A stretch of 64,000 nt of DNA, from NCBI GenBank assembly GCA_018377235.1, contig JAGZZT010000001.1, forward strand, positions 124,001-188,000, read 5' to 3'. Below, piece by piece: positions 52,052 through 60,128 of the stretch. The first letter of the stretch is position 1; every line of letters begins with the position of its first letter. Both the position numbers and the translations under genes were made by a program. This stretch comes from Clostridium sp. Lineage in GTDB: Bacteria > Bacillota > Clostridia > Lachnospirales > Lachnospiraceae. The notes below the pieces were generated by a model. It saw only the letters and a list, made by a program, of their open reading frames with translations, did not search any database and was not told where the DNA came from.

Positions 52052-52279
52052 ATGAAAGAATTAGTGGAAGTGATTGCAAAAGCGCTGGTAGACAACCCAG
52101 ATGAGGTTGCAGTTACAGAATCTGTAAAAGATGACGAAATTGTAGTTGAGCTGACAGTCGCTTCTTCCGATATGGGTAAAGTGATTGGAAAACAGGGCAG
52201 AATTGCAAAAGCGATCCGCTCCGTTGTAAAAGCAGCCGCATCAAAAGAAGATAAAAAAGTTATTGTAGAGATTCAGTAA
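52052..52279 (+). CDS. khpA: KH-domain RNA-binding protein KhpA (YlqC)
   Basis: This 75-residue single KH-domain protein has the GxxG loop in VIGKQGRIAKAIR near residues 45-57. KhpA proteins bind RNA, often with KhpB/Jag, and affect cell division and sRNA function. The ATG at 52052 with GAGGTGA upstream gives the normal family length. It is placed between rpsP and rimM, the standard position. Confidence 0.95.
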   Translation: MKELVEVIAKALVDNPDEVAVTESVKDDEIVVELTVASSDMGKVIGKQGRIAKAIRSVVKAAASKEDKKVIVEIQ

Positions 52280-52284
52280 CGAAG

Positions 52285-52317
52285 AAGCCGCCGGCCTTCA
52301 TGGTAGACGGCTTTTGT
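52285..52317 (+). terminator. Weak terminator-like hairpin after khpA
   Basis: AAGCCG pairs with CGGCTT, with a second inner GC helix possible, followed by TTTTGTT. It is probably only partial, because rimM starts 23 bases later. Confidence 0.5.
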
Positions 52318-52340
52318 TATTTCAGAAAATGGAGACAATT

Positions 52341-52853
52341 ATGGAACAGTTTTTACGGGTAGGTGTCATTACTTCTCCCCACGGCATCCGCGGCGAGGTA
52401 AAGGTCTTTCCTACAACCGATGATATAAACCGCTTTAAAAAACTGAAGGAAGTATATCTTGACACTGGAAGAGAGCGGCTTTCTCTCCATGTGGAGCAGG
52501 TGAAATTTTTTAAGGGCATGGCAATTCTGAAATTCAAGGAATTTAATAACATCAATGATGTGGAGCCGTTCCGCAAAAAGGATCTTCTCGTATCCAGAGA
52601 ACAGGCAGTTAAATTAGCGCCCAATGAAAATTTTATTGTAGATCTCATTGGTCTTACTGTGATGACTGACGAAGGAGAAGAGTTCGGAACCGTAAAGGAT
52701 ATTCTTCAGACAGGCGCTAACGATGTCTATGTGATTACGGGAAAGGATGGAAAGGAATATCTGTTCCCATCTATCAAGGAATGTATTCTTAATGTGGATC
52801 TGGACAAAGGACAGGTTCTGGTACATATTTTAGACGGCCTTCTGGATCTGTAA
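52341..52853 (+). CDS. rimM: 16S rRNA processing factor RimM
   Basis: This 170-residue protein has the N-terminal RimM beta-barrel (FLRVGVITSPHGIRGEVKVFP) and a C-terminal PRC barrel (FIVDLIGLTVMTDEGEEFG). It binds S19 and helps mature the 30S head. The ATG at 52341 has GGAG at eight bases; earlier in-frame starts are less conserved. It directly precedes trmD as in most bacteria. Confidence 0.96.
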   Translation: MEQFLRVGVITSPHGIRGEVKVFPTTDDINRFKKLKEVYLDTGRERLSLHVEQVKFFKGMAILKFKEFNNINDVEPFRKKDLLVSREQAVKLAPNENFIVDLIGLTVMTDEGEEFGTVKDILQTGANDVYVITGKDGKEYLFPSIKECILNVDLDKGQVLVHILDGLLDL

Positions 52854-52887
52854 AGTCCCGGGCCGTCTTTTTAAACAGGAGGACGCG

Positions 52888-54345
52888 ATGAATTATCATA
52901 TACTGACCTTATTTCCGCAGATGATCATGGATGGATTAAATAACAGCATTATCGGCCGCGCCATAGAAAAAGGGCTGATATCGGCAGAAGCAGTGAATAT
53001 CCGGGATTTTTCCCAGGATAAGCACAATCACGTAGACGACTATCCCTACGGCGGAGGTGCAGGCATGGTAATGCAGCCCGGTCCTGTAGTTTCCGCTTAT
53101 GAAGATTTAACCTCCCGTCTGGGGAAACGTCCCAGGGTGATCTATATGACGCCTCAGGGAAAGGTGTTCAGCCAGAAAATTGCCGAGGATCTGGCAAAGG
53201 AGGAGGATCTGGTCTTTCTCTGCGGCCACTATGAGGGAATTGATGAGCGGGCTCTTGATTTGATTGTAACAGACTATCTGTCCATCGGAGACTATGTGCT
53301 GACAGGCGGAGAGCTTCCGGCTATGGTCATGATCGACTGCATCTCCCGCCTTGTTCCAGGAGTATTAAATAACGACGAGTCGGCGGAATTTGAGTCTTTC
53401 CATGACAATTTGTTAGAGTATCCTCAGTATACGCGACCAGAAGTTTTCAAGGGAAGACGTGTTCCGCAGGTGCTGTTAAATGGAGATCACAGGAAAATTG
53501 ATGTCTGGAGAAGAGAACAGTCCATTCGAAGAACCATTGAGCGGAGGCCAGAACTGATGGAGGAGGCCTGCCTTACAGAGAAAGAACAGAAATTTGCTGA
53601 TTCTGTCTTCCATGAGCAGGAGACAATACGCCGTTCTTCCTATCAGGTCATCAGTCTGGATCTGTTTCAGACCCTGGCTGATGTCAACGCCAGAATTCCG
53701 GAAATATGGAAAGAAATTTTAGGAGAAAATTACACGGACCGCCGGGCAAGAGCCGGTGCGGAAGCTATTGTAAGCGCCTATCCCAAGGTTTTAAAAAAAT
53801 CGTTTTCTGAGAGCGGCTTCTGCGATATGGAGGAAATTTACCGCCGATGCGCCAGAGAGGTTCTCCGTATAACTGGCTTTGGAACAGGTTCTTTTTCTGT
53901 GACAGAAGATAAGATGACCCAGGTTATCCTTAAAAACCACAGCCTGGCTCCTCTATATGAAGATACGGTTTTCGCCCTTAGAGAGCTTGGAGAACGCTTC
54001 CGCCTTGTACTTTCCAGCGATGCCAGCCCTCTCATGGCTGAAGGCGTTTTAAAGCGTCTTGGAGAATCCGGAGTTACCTTTGAGAAGGTCTTTTTATCAG
54101 ACGAGCTGAAAGCCTACAAGGGCGGACCTGATCGCCGGTTCTTCTCAACCCTCTGCAGAGAACTGAATGTGAAGCCGGAGGAAATTCTCCACATTGGGGA
54201 CAGCGTAAGCGATATCTCAGGCGCCTCTAAAAGCGGTATCCACAGCTGCCTGATCAGCCGGGACTACCGGCCCTACAAGGGAAAAGTGCAGCCGGATTAC
54301 AGGATTAACGGGCTGAGTGAGCTTACAAAGCTGCTGCGCCTTTAG
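52888..54345 (+). CDS. trmD: tRNA (guanine-37 N1)-methyltransferase TrmD fused to a HAD-superfamily hydrolase
   Basis: This 485-residue protein is about twice the usual TrmD length. Residues 1 to about 245 are complete TrmD with the trefoil knot (LCGHYEGIDERALD, SIGDYVLTGGELPAM), which methylates G37 of several tRNAs. Residues about 255-485 form a HAD hydrolase: motif I SLDLFQTLAD, motif II LSSDASP, motif III KAYKGGPDRRFF and motif IV HIGDSVSDISGA. The second motif I acid is replaced by Phe, as in haloacid dehalogenase-like members. No stop or frameshift separates the parts. A role of the HAD part in tRNA or nucleotide metabolism is speculative. Confidence 0.94.
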   Translation: MNYHILTLFPQMIMDGLNNSIIGRAIEKGLISAEAVNIRDFSQDKHNHVDDYPYGGGAGMVMQPGPVVSAYEDLTSRLGKRPRVIYMTPQGKVFSQKIAEDLAKEEDLVFLCGHYEGIDERALDLIVTDYLSIGDYVLTGGELPAMVMIDCISRLVPGVLNNDESAEFESFHDNLLEYPQYTRPEVFKGRRVPQVLLNGDHRKIDVWRREQSIRRTIERRPELMEEACLTEKEQKFADSVFHEQETIRRSSYQVISLDLFQTLADVNARIPEIWKEILGENYTDRRARAGAEAIVSAYPKVLKKSFSESGFCDMEEIYRRCAREVLRITGFGTGSFSVTEDKMTQVILKNHSLAPLYEDTVFALRELGERFRLVLSSDASPLMAEGVLKRLGESGVTFEKVFLSDELKAYKGGPDRRFFSTLCRELNVKPEEILHIGDSVSDISGASKSGIHSCLISRDYRPYKGKVQPDYRINGLSELTKLLRL

Positions 54346-54406
54346 AATGGTTCCTGCCAGGTTATTCTCAGGGCTGGACTGTTACGAAAAATATCCGAAA
54401 AAAGTC

Positions 54407-54435
54407 TTGCAGAAGCAGACAATTTATGATAGAAT
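54407..54435 (+). promoter_or_regulatory. Sigma-A promoter of rplS
   Basis: TTGCAG, 17 bp, TAGAAT, predicting a leader of about 76 nt before rplS. Leaders of ribosomal protein genes often bind the protein itself. Confidence 0.7.
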
Positions 54436-54518
54436 TTATATCTGTGAAATAAAGAGATGGTCCTCTGTTACTAATTATGTATTAAGAACATCAAAGATTT
54501 TAAAGGAGGTTCACTTAG

Positions 54519-54866
54519 ATGAACGAGATTATTAAGAATATTGAAAACGCACAGTTAAGAACAGACGTTGCTGAGTTCCACGTAGGCGATACAGTTAAGG
54601 TATACGCTAAGATCAAAGAGGGAAACCGCGAGAGAATCCAGGTTTTCGAGGGAACTGTAATTAAGAGACAGAATGGCGGCATCCGCGAGACTTTCACAGT
54701 AAGAAAGAATTCCAACGGCGTTGGCGTTGAGAGAACATGGCCGGTACATTCTCCTTCTGTTGAGAATATCGAGGTAGTAAGACGCGGTAAAGTAAGAAGA
54801 GCTAAGTTAAACTACTTAAGAGACAGAGTCGGCAAGGCTGCTAAGGTAAAAGAGTTAGTTAAATAA
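54519..54866 (+). CDS. rplS: 50S ribosomal protein L19
   Basis: This 115-residue basic protein has L19 features: FHVGDTVKVYAKIKEG, RIQVFEGTVIKRQNGG, VGVERTWPVHSP and the C-terminal RRAKLNYLRDR. It lies at the 30S-50S interface. A strong AAAGGAGG precedes the ATG. It has its own promoter and terminator, so it can be expressed independently of the trmD unit. Confidence 0.98.
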   Translation: MNEIIKNIENAQLRTDVAEFHVGDTVKVYAKIKEGNRERIQVFEGTVIKRQNGGIRETFTVRKNSNGVGVERTWPVHSPSVENIEVVRRGKVRRAKLNYLRDRVGKAAKVKELVK

Positions 54867-54878
54867 TTCTTGCGATTG

Positions 54879-54906
54879 AAGGGACAATGAAAATTGTCCC
54901 TTTCTT
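54879..54906 (+). terminator. Intrinsic terminator of rplS
   Basis: AAGGGACAAT pairs with ATTGTCCCTT around GAAA, followed by TCTTTG. It is a strong ten-bp stem. Confidence 0.85.
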
Positions 54907-54972
54907 TGTATTATTGAGCAATTTTACGTTCAAAATAAAGAAATCAATTGAAACAAACATGAGAGAGGAACT

Positions 54973-55890
54973 ATGATGAATATACAATGGTATCCAGGCC
55001 ACATGACAAAGGCCAAACGGGCGATGAAGGAGGACATCAAGCTGATTGATCTGGTGATCGAGCTGGTTGATGCCAGAATGCCCATGGGAAGCCGAAATCC
55101 TGACATTGATGAGCTGGCCAGGGGAAAGGGACGCATGATTCTCCTGAACAAGGCTGATCTGGCAGACGAACGAAAGAACGAGCAGTGGACGGACTGGCTG
55201 AAAAGCCAGGGGTTTCATGTGGTAAAGATTAACGCCCGCACAGGCATGGGCTTAAAACAGATCACACCACTGGTTCAGGAGGCCTGCCGGGAAAAGATTG
55301 AACGCGATCGGCGCAGAGGAATTAAAAACCGTCCGGTCCGCGCTATGGTTGTGGGCATTCCCAATGTAGGTAAATCCACCTTTATTAATTCTTTCGCCGG
55401 AAAAGCCTGTGCAAAAACAGGAAATAAACCAGGCGTTACCAAAGGAAATCAGTGGATCCGCCTGAACAAAACGCTGGAGCTTTTGGATACTCCTGGAATC
55501 CTGTGGCCGAAATTTGAGGATCAGGCCATCGGAATGAATCTGGCCTTTATTGGATCCATCAACGATGAAATTCTGGATAAGACAGAGCTGGCCGCTGAGC
55601 TGACCCGCTTCCTGATGACTCACTATCGGAAAATGATGGAGGAGCGGTACCAGCTGGAAGCTGGGACAGACTATGAGCCATATCAGGTACTGGAACAGAT
55701 CGCCAGAATCCGTGCCTGCCTCTTAAAAGGAAATGAACTGGATATTAAGAAGGCAGCCAACCTGTTTTTAGATGATTTCCGAAGCGGAAAGCTGGGACGG
55801 ATTTCCCTGGAATTTCCTCCGTCTGTCCCGTCTGAGGGCAGTCTGAACAAAGGAGCACAGTCTGAGGAGGCGGCACATGAGAACGCTTAA
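54973..55890 (+). CDS. rbgA: Ribosome biogenesis GTPase RbgA (YlqF)
   Basis: This 305-residue circularly permuted GTPase has G4 LLNKADLAD and G5 before the P-loop GIPNVGKSTFINS and G3 LLDTPGILWP, the order that defines YlqF/RbgA. WYPGHMTKAKR at the N terminus and an ANTAR-like C-terminal domain are also typical. It drives late 50S assembly. Two adjacent ATGs (54973, 54976) are possible starts. It overlaps rnhB by 14 bases. Confidence 0.97.
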   Translation: MMNIQWYPGHMTKAKRAMKEDIKLIDLVIELVDARMPMGSRNPDIDELARGKGRMILLNKADLADERKNEQWTDWLKSQGFHVVKINARTGMGLKQITPLVQEACREKIERDRRRGIKNRPVRAMVVGIPNVGKSTFINSFAGKACAKTGNKPGVTKGNQWIRLNKTLELLDTPGILWPKFEDQAIGMNLAFIGSINDEILDKTELAAELTRFLMTHYRKMMEERYQLEAGTDYEPYQVLEQIARIRACLLKGNELDIKKAANLFLDDFRSGKLGRISLEFPPSVPSEGSLNKGAQSEEAAHENA

Positions 55891-56542
55891 AGGTGAAAAA
55901 CTGGAGCAGGAGCTTCTGCGCCTGGAAGCAATGAAAGAGTATGAAAAAAAATATGGCGTGGGCTCTGTTGTCTGCGGCATCGATGAGGCGGGACGCGGAC
56001 CTTTGGCAGGTCCGGTAGTAGCCGGAGCCTGCATTCTGCCTGCCGACTGTCAGATTCTCTATCTTAATGATTCCAAAAAGCTGTCGGAAAAGCGCCGGGA
56101 AACTCTGTTTGAGGAGATAAAGGAGAAGGCTGTGGCCTTCGGTGTAGGTATTGTAAGCCCGGCTGTTATTGATGAGATCAATATTCTTCAGGCTACCTAT
56201 GAGGCCATGCGCCAGGCTGTCAGCAAGTTGTCGGTAATTCCGGATATTTTTTTGAATGACGCAGTCATTATCCCGGGAATTGAGGAAAGCCGTCAGGTAA
56301 AAATCATCAAGGGAGACGCAAAAAGTGTTTCCATTGCAGCAGCCAGTATTCTGGCCAAGGTGACAAGGGATCGCATGATGACAGAATATGACAGCCTTTA
56401 TCCTCAGTATGGTTTTGCAAAGCACAAAGGCTATGGAACAAAGGCTCATTTAGAAGCGATACGCCAGTATGGCATGTGCCCAATCCACAGGAAAAGCTTT
56501 TTAAGAAAATTTGAGGAAAGGGAGGCTGCCAATGACCGCTAA
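55877..56542 (+). CDS. rnhB: Ribonuclease HII
   Basis: This 221-residue enzyme removes ribonucleotides from DNA-RNA hybrids. Catalytic motif CGIDEAGRGPLAGPV near residue 36 has the first acids, and ILNQ-like LNDSKKLSEK and GDAKSVSIAAASILAKV supply the rest. Its start lies within rbgA and its end overlaps yraN by 11 bases, so the three genes are translationally coupled. Confidence 0.97.
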   Translation: MRTLKGEKLEQELLRLEAMKEYEKKYGVGSVVCGIDEAGRGPLAGPVVAGACILPADCQILYLNDSKKLSEKRRETLFEEIKEKAVAFGVGIVSPAVIDEINILQATYEAMRQAVSKLSVIPDIFLNDAVIIPGIEESRQVKIIKGDAKSVSIAAASILAKVTRDRMMTEYDSLYPQYGFAKHKGYGTKAHLEAIRQYGMCPIHRKSFLRKFEEREAANDR

Positions 56543-56885
56543 AAGCAGCCGGAGAGCAGCGGGCGCCCGCCGTGAGGAACTGACAGCGAAGTATTTAGAA
56601 TTGCAGGGATACCAGATTTTAGAACAGAATTTTTTCAGCCGTTATGGAGAGATTGACTTAATTGCAAGGGACGGAAATACTCTTGTTTTCGTGGAGGTCA
56701 AATACCGTTCCAATACAGCAGCCGGAGATCCAGCAGAGGCTGTGACCGCTCAGAAGCAGGAACGAATTCGCAAAACAGCCAGGTATTATCTCTGTGTACA
56801 TCAGATTTCTGAAAATGTTCCCTGCCGTTTCGATGTGGCGGCGATTCTGGGTTCCCAAATTCGACTGATTAAAAATGCTTTTTAA
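56532..56885 (+). CDS. UPF0102/YraN-like putative nuclease
   Basis: This 117-residue protein has an Endonuclease-like fold: GEIDLIARDGNTLVFVEVKYR supplies the D-ExK acidic centre. It starts after GGGAGG at the ATG at 56532. YraN proteins regularly neighbour rnhB; a role in DNA processing or recombination is suspected, without firm proof. The next gene follows by ten bases. Confidence 0.92.
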   Translation: MTAKSSRRAAGARREELTAKYLELQGYQILEQNFFSRYGEIDLIARDGNTLVFVEVKYRSNTAAGDPAEAVTAQKQERIRKTARYYLCVHQISENVPCRFDVAAILGSQIRLIKNAF

Positions 56886-56895
56886 GGAGAAACTG

Positions 56896-57771
56896 ATGAG
56901 CAAAATCAAATTTAAAAAACAGGATGAGCGAGAGGTTCTGGCAGTGAAGGAAAGCGCCGGAGTTACCTATCTGAGTTTCCCTGCTTTGGAGAAGACAGGT
57001 CTGGTATCCCACGCATTTTCCACCCGCCTGGGCGGCGTCAGCAAGGGAGACTACGCCACCATGAATTTTTCTTTTACAAGAGGTGACAATCGAGACGATG
57101 TCTTGGAAAACTATGCACGGATGGCCCGGGCTCTTGATGTGAAGCGTGAAAAAATGGTTCTCACCTATCAAACCCACACTGTCAATGTCCGGCGTGTGAC
57201 AGAGGAGGATGCCGGAAAAGGCGTGATCCGGGAGCGAGATTATACAGATGTGGACGGACTCATTACAGATGTTCCAGGCATTACCCTGGTTACCTTTTTT
57301 GCTGACTGCGTGCCCCTCTATTTCCTGGATCCAGTGCACCGGGCGATTGGACTGTCCCATTCTGGATGGCGCGGAACGGTTAAAGGCATGGGCAGAGTGA
57401 CTGCAGAAGCCATGAAGGAAGCCTTCGGTTCCCGCCCGGAAGATTTGATTGCCTGCATTGGCCCCAGCATCTGCGCCAGCTGCTATGAGGTAGGGCCTGA
57501 GGTGGCCGAGGAATTTGAAAATGCCTTTGCCGTCAGATACCATGCTTCTATTTTGGAAAAAAAGGCAGACGGAAAATATCAGCTGGATCTGTGGAAAGCT
57601 AACCAGATTGTACTGGAGGAAGCAGGTTTAAAAAAAGAGAACATTTCTGTCACCAATATCTGCACTCACTGTAATCCGGAGCTTTTATTTTCCCACCGGA
57701 GAAGCGCAGAGCGGAGAGGAAATCTCTGCGCTTTTCTCTGCCTGAAGGAAGAATCTGTGCCAGAACTTTAA
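56896..57771 (+). CDS. pgeF: YfiH/PgeF-family multicopper-fold purine nucleoside phosphorylase
   Basis: This 291-residue protein has the conserved metal-site segments HSGWRGTVKG and the late HCNPELLFSHRRS, with GPSICASCYEVG between them and TYQTHTVNVR before them. Members phosphorolyse adenosine and inosine and are needed to prevent mis-incorporation in peptidoglycan. The ATG at 56896 follows AAGGAGA; an earlier ATG at 56875 overlaps yraN. It ends 40 bases before a strong two-sided hairpin. Confidence 0.93.
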   Translation: MSKIKFKKQDEREVLAVKESAGVTYLSFPALEKTGLVSHAFSTRLGGVSKGDYATMNFSFTRGDNRDDVLENYARMARALDVKREKMVLTYQTHTVNVRRVTEEDAGKGVIRERDYTDVDGLITDVPGITLVTFFADCVPLYFLDPVHRAIGLSHSGWRGTVKGMGRVTAEAMKEAFGSRPEDLIACIGPSICASCYEVGPEVAEEFENAFAVRYHASILEKKADGKYQLDLWKANQIVLEEAGLKKENISVTNICTHCNPELLFSHRRSAERRGNLCAFLCLKEESVPEL

Positions 57772-57810
57772 TAAGCAGAATTCCGTTTGTATTTCCACTA
57801 TTAATATGAC

Positions 57811-57868
57811 AAAGAGCATGCACTGCGAAAGAGTTTTCATTCTTCTGCAGTCCATGCTCTTTGCTTTT
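57811..57868. terminator. Long convergent terminator between pgeF and the spore-protein gene
   Basis: AAAGAGCATG and ACTGC pair with GCAGT and CATGCTCTTT around a 25-base loop with one mismatch. It is followed by TGCTTTTTG on the plus strand. Confidence 0.7.
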
Positions 57869-57948
57869 TGCATTCACTCTTTTAATACAGAGCTTCTGCT
57901 GTCTGAAGCATTATCTCTTTAAGAGATAAGAGGTTTTTAAGACCATGC

Positions 57949-58152
57949 CTATTTGCCGGCCATCTGCTTCTCCTGCGCCTCGATCATCTTCTTTACCATA
58001 TAACCTCCTACAGATCCATTCTGTGCGGAAGTTAAGTTTCCGTTGTAGCCGTTGCTTAACGGAACGCCGAGTTCGCCAGCGACCTCCATCTTAAAACGGT
58101 TCATTGCTTCCTTTGCCTCAGGTACATTCATTGTGTTGTTATTTGTAGACAT
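57949..58152 (-). CDS. Small acid-soluble spore protein, alpha/beta type
   Basis: This 67-residue protein shows the SASP landmarks: KMEVAGELGVPL with the germination-protease cleavage region, the Asn/Gly-rich loop, and NGSVGGYMVKKMIEAQEKQM. These proteins coat DNA in dormant spores and protect it from UV and heat. A very strong AAAGGAGGG precedes the ATG. Expression should depend on forespore sigma factors. It proves that the genome holds late sporulation functions. The 296 bases up to rsmD contain only promoters. Confidence 0.95.
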   Translation of the reverse strand: MSTNNNTMNVPEAKEAMNRFKMEVAGELGVPLSNGYNGNLTSAQNGSVGGYMVKKMIEAQEKQMAGK

Positions 58153-58352
58153 AACAAACCCTCCTTTTCATCTGACTGCCCATGTGATAGTTTTCTTTTG
58201 TGCATTTCATGGGCTGTTGTTTTTGCTACATTCCTAGTATGTCTCGAACTGCTTATAATACACTGGCATCTTTTGAGCCTTCTTCCAATGTCTGCCTGTC
58301 GTTGGCAAGCTACGTTTTTACCGTGCTTTTTCGCGAATCTTTTAATTTTGCC

Positions 58353-58381
58353 TTGTATATCACGTCATTACATACTATAAT
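58353..58381 (+). promoter_or_regulatory. Sigma-A promoter of the rsmD-coaD operon
   Basis: TTGTAT, 17 bp, TATAAT, about 60 bases before rsmD. Confidence 0.75.
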
Positions 58382-58448
58382 ATGCTGTGACGAGCGGGAC
58401 AGAGTAAAATTCCAGCCGCCGCCAATAATCAGACAGCAGGAAAAATAG

Positions 58449-59015
58449 ATGAGAGTAATAGCCGGCAGCGCCAAAAGGCTGCTTTTAAAAACACCGGAAG
58501 GGATGGAGACCAGACCGACCACAGACCGGATTAAGGAAACTTTATTTAATATGATTCAGGATGATCTGTATCAGTGCCAGTTTCTTGACCTGTTTTCAGG
58601 AAGCGGAGCTATCGGAATCGAGGCCTTAAGCCGGGGAGCCAGTCAGTCCGTGTTTGTAGAAAACCATCCTGGAGCTGTAGAGATTATCCGCAGCAATCTA
58701 AAAACCACACATCTGGAGGAACAGGCCATTGTAATGAGCTGTGATGTGATAACAGCCTTAAAACGTTTGGAGGAGCAGAAAATTTCTTTTGATTTTATTT
58801 TCATGGATCCACCATACAACTGTTTTCATGAAAAAAGGGTTCTGGAATATCTGGCCCATTCTTCCCTTGTCACGCAGGATACTGTAATCCTCGTAGAGGC
58901 TTCCAAGGAGACAGATACCTCCTATCTTCCAGATCTGGGATTTCACCTGGATCGAGTAAAGGAGTATAAGACCAACAAACATTTATTTATCAGTCTATCT
59001 GACTGCAATTCTTGA
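58449..59015 (+). CDS. rsmD: 16S rRNA (guanine-966 N2)-methyltransferase
   Basis: This 188-residue SAM-dependent enzyme shows FLDLFSGSGAIGIEALSRGA, the catalytic FIFMDPPYNCF, and the N-terminal MRVIAGSAKRLLLKTPEGMETRPTTDRIKE-type region. It methylates G966 in 16S rRNA. It stands before coaD as in many bacteria, overlapping the region upstream of its ribosome site. Confidence 0.96.
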   Translation: MRVIAGSAKRLLLKTPEGMETRPTTDRIKETLFNMIQDDLYQCQFLDLFSGSGAIGIEALSRGASQSVFVENHPGAVEIIRSNLKTTHLEEQAIVMSCDVITALKRLEEQKISFDFIFMDPPYNCFHEKRVLEYLAHSSLVTQDTVILVEASKETDTSYLPDLGFHLDRVKEYKTNKHLFISLSDCNS

Positions 59016-59038
59016 ATACCAAAGGAGAAAACAGTATT

Positions 59039-59560
59039 ATGAAAACAGCTATTTATCCGGGCAGCTTCGATCCAGTGACATTGGGCCATTATGACATTAT
59101 TGAGCGTTCCTCTAAAATTTTTGACAGACTGATTGTGGGAGTTCTCAATAATCGTGCAAAATCTCCATTGTTTTCTGTAGAAGAACGTGTTAAGATGTTA
59201 AAAGACGTAACAAAAGGGCTTCCAAACGTGGAGGTGATGGCTTTTGACGGGCTTCTGATTGATTTTGCAAGGGCGAATGAGGCCCAGGTCATCGTCAGAG
59301 GTTTACGTGCTGTTACGGATTTTGAATATGAGCTTCAGATGGCTCAGATGAACCGTGTCATTGCCCCTGAGATTGATACACTGTTTCTGACTACGAATTT
59401 AAAATACGCCTATTTAAGTTCCAGCATTTCGAAGGAAGTCGCTATGTACGGCGGCGATATTTCGGCATTTCTGGATCCCTTTGTGGCGAAAGAGGTACAG
59501 AAAAAGTGTTCCGCCAGCCATAAAAAGGTAAAGGAGATAGAGAACTATGAGCAGAATTGA
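59039..59560 (+). CDS. coaD: Phosphopantetheine adenylyltransferase
   Basis: This 173-residue nucleotidyltransferase makes dephospho-CoA. It has the T/HxGH-type site in PGSFDPVTLGHYDII and the C-terminal YLSSSISKEVAMYGGD. The ATG at 59039 with AAAGGAG upstream is chosen over one at 59012, which would overlap rsmD. The tail extends slightly beyond the usual 160 residues. It overlaps the next gene by 14 bases. Together with coaX at 26.3 kb it covers two steps of CoA synthesis. Confidence 0.97.
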   Translation: MKTAIYPGSFDPVTLGHYDIIERSSKIFDRLIVGVLNNRAKSPLFSVEERVKMLKDVTKGLPNVEVMAFDGLLIDFARANEAQVIVRGLRAVTDFEYELQMAQMNRVIAPEIDTLFLTTNLKYAYLSSSISKEVAMYGGDISAFLDPFVAKEVQKKCSASHKKVKEIENYEQN

Positions 59561-60128
59561 GCAGATTATCAATGAAATTGAGGAATATATTGAGAGCTGT
59601 AAATTTCAGCCTCTTTCCAATACAAAGATTCTTGTAAATAAGGAAGAGATTGAGGAGCTTCTGGTGGAGCTGCGCATGCGGATTCCGGAGGAGATTAAAA
59701 AATATCAGAAGATTATCAGCAACCAGGACGCTATCCTCCAGGAGGCGCGTTCCCAGGCAGATGCTATGGTAGCCAAGGCGACGGAACAGACAAATGAACT
59801 GGTAAATGAGCACGAGATTATGCAGAGAGCCTACGCGGAAGCAGAGAGCATTATTCAGAATGCCCAGACTCAGGGGCAGGCTATCTTAGACCGTGCTGTA
59901 AACGAGGCGAACGCCATGCGCCAGAGTTCTGTCCAGTACACAGACGACATGCTGAGAAGCCTTCAGACGATTGTAAAGCATACAATGGACGAGGCACAGA
60001 ACCGCTTTGATTCCTTTGCATCCTCCCTCCAGTCCAGCTATGATATCGTTTCCTCAAATCGAATTGAATTAGCTGGAAGTCTGGTGGAGGAGACTCAGGA
60101 GCCTAACCAGCCAGGGACAGCAGAATAA
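59547..60128 (+). CDS. Coiled-coil cytoplasmic protein, function unknown
   Basis: This 193-residue, mainly helical protein is rich in Glu, Gln and Ala. A long coiled coil runs from about residue 60 to 150, with heptad-like ARSQADAMVAKATEQ and AESIIQNAQTQGQA repeats resembling DivIVA- or ATPase-subunit-E-like helices. There is no signal peptide or enzymatic motif. It regularly follows coaD in Lachnospiraceae as far as I recall, and its start lies inside coaD. Its 3' end overlaps the convergent ylbJ gene by 26 bases. Confidence 0.75.
   Translation: MSRIEQIINEIEEYIESCKFQPLSNTKILVNKEEIEELLVELRMRIPEEIKKYQKIISNQDAILQEARSQADAMVAKATEQTNELVNEHEIMQRAYAEAESIIQNAQTQGQAILDRAVNEANAMRQSSVQYTDDMLRSLQTIVKHTMDEAQNRFDSFASSLQSSYDIVSSNRIELAGSLVEETQEPNQPGTAE

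Noticed and set aside
58200..58448. Small plus-strand ORFs between the spore-protein gene and rsmD
   Set aside because: Short frames of 60-82 codons without ribosome sites that run over the rsmD promoter.
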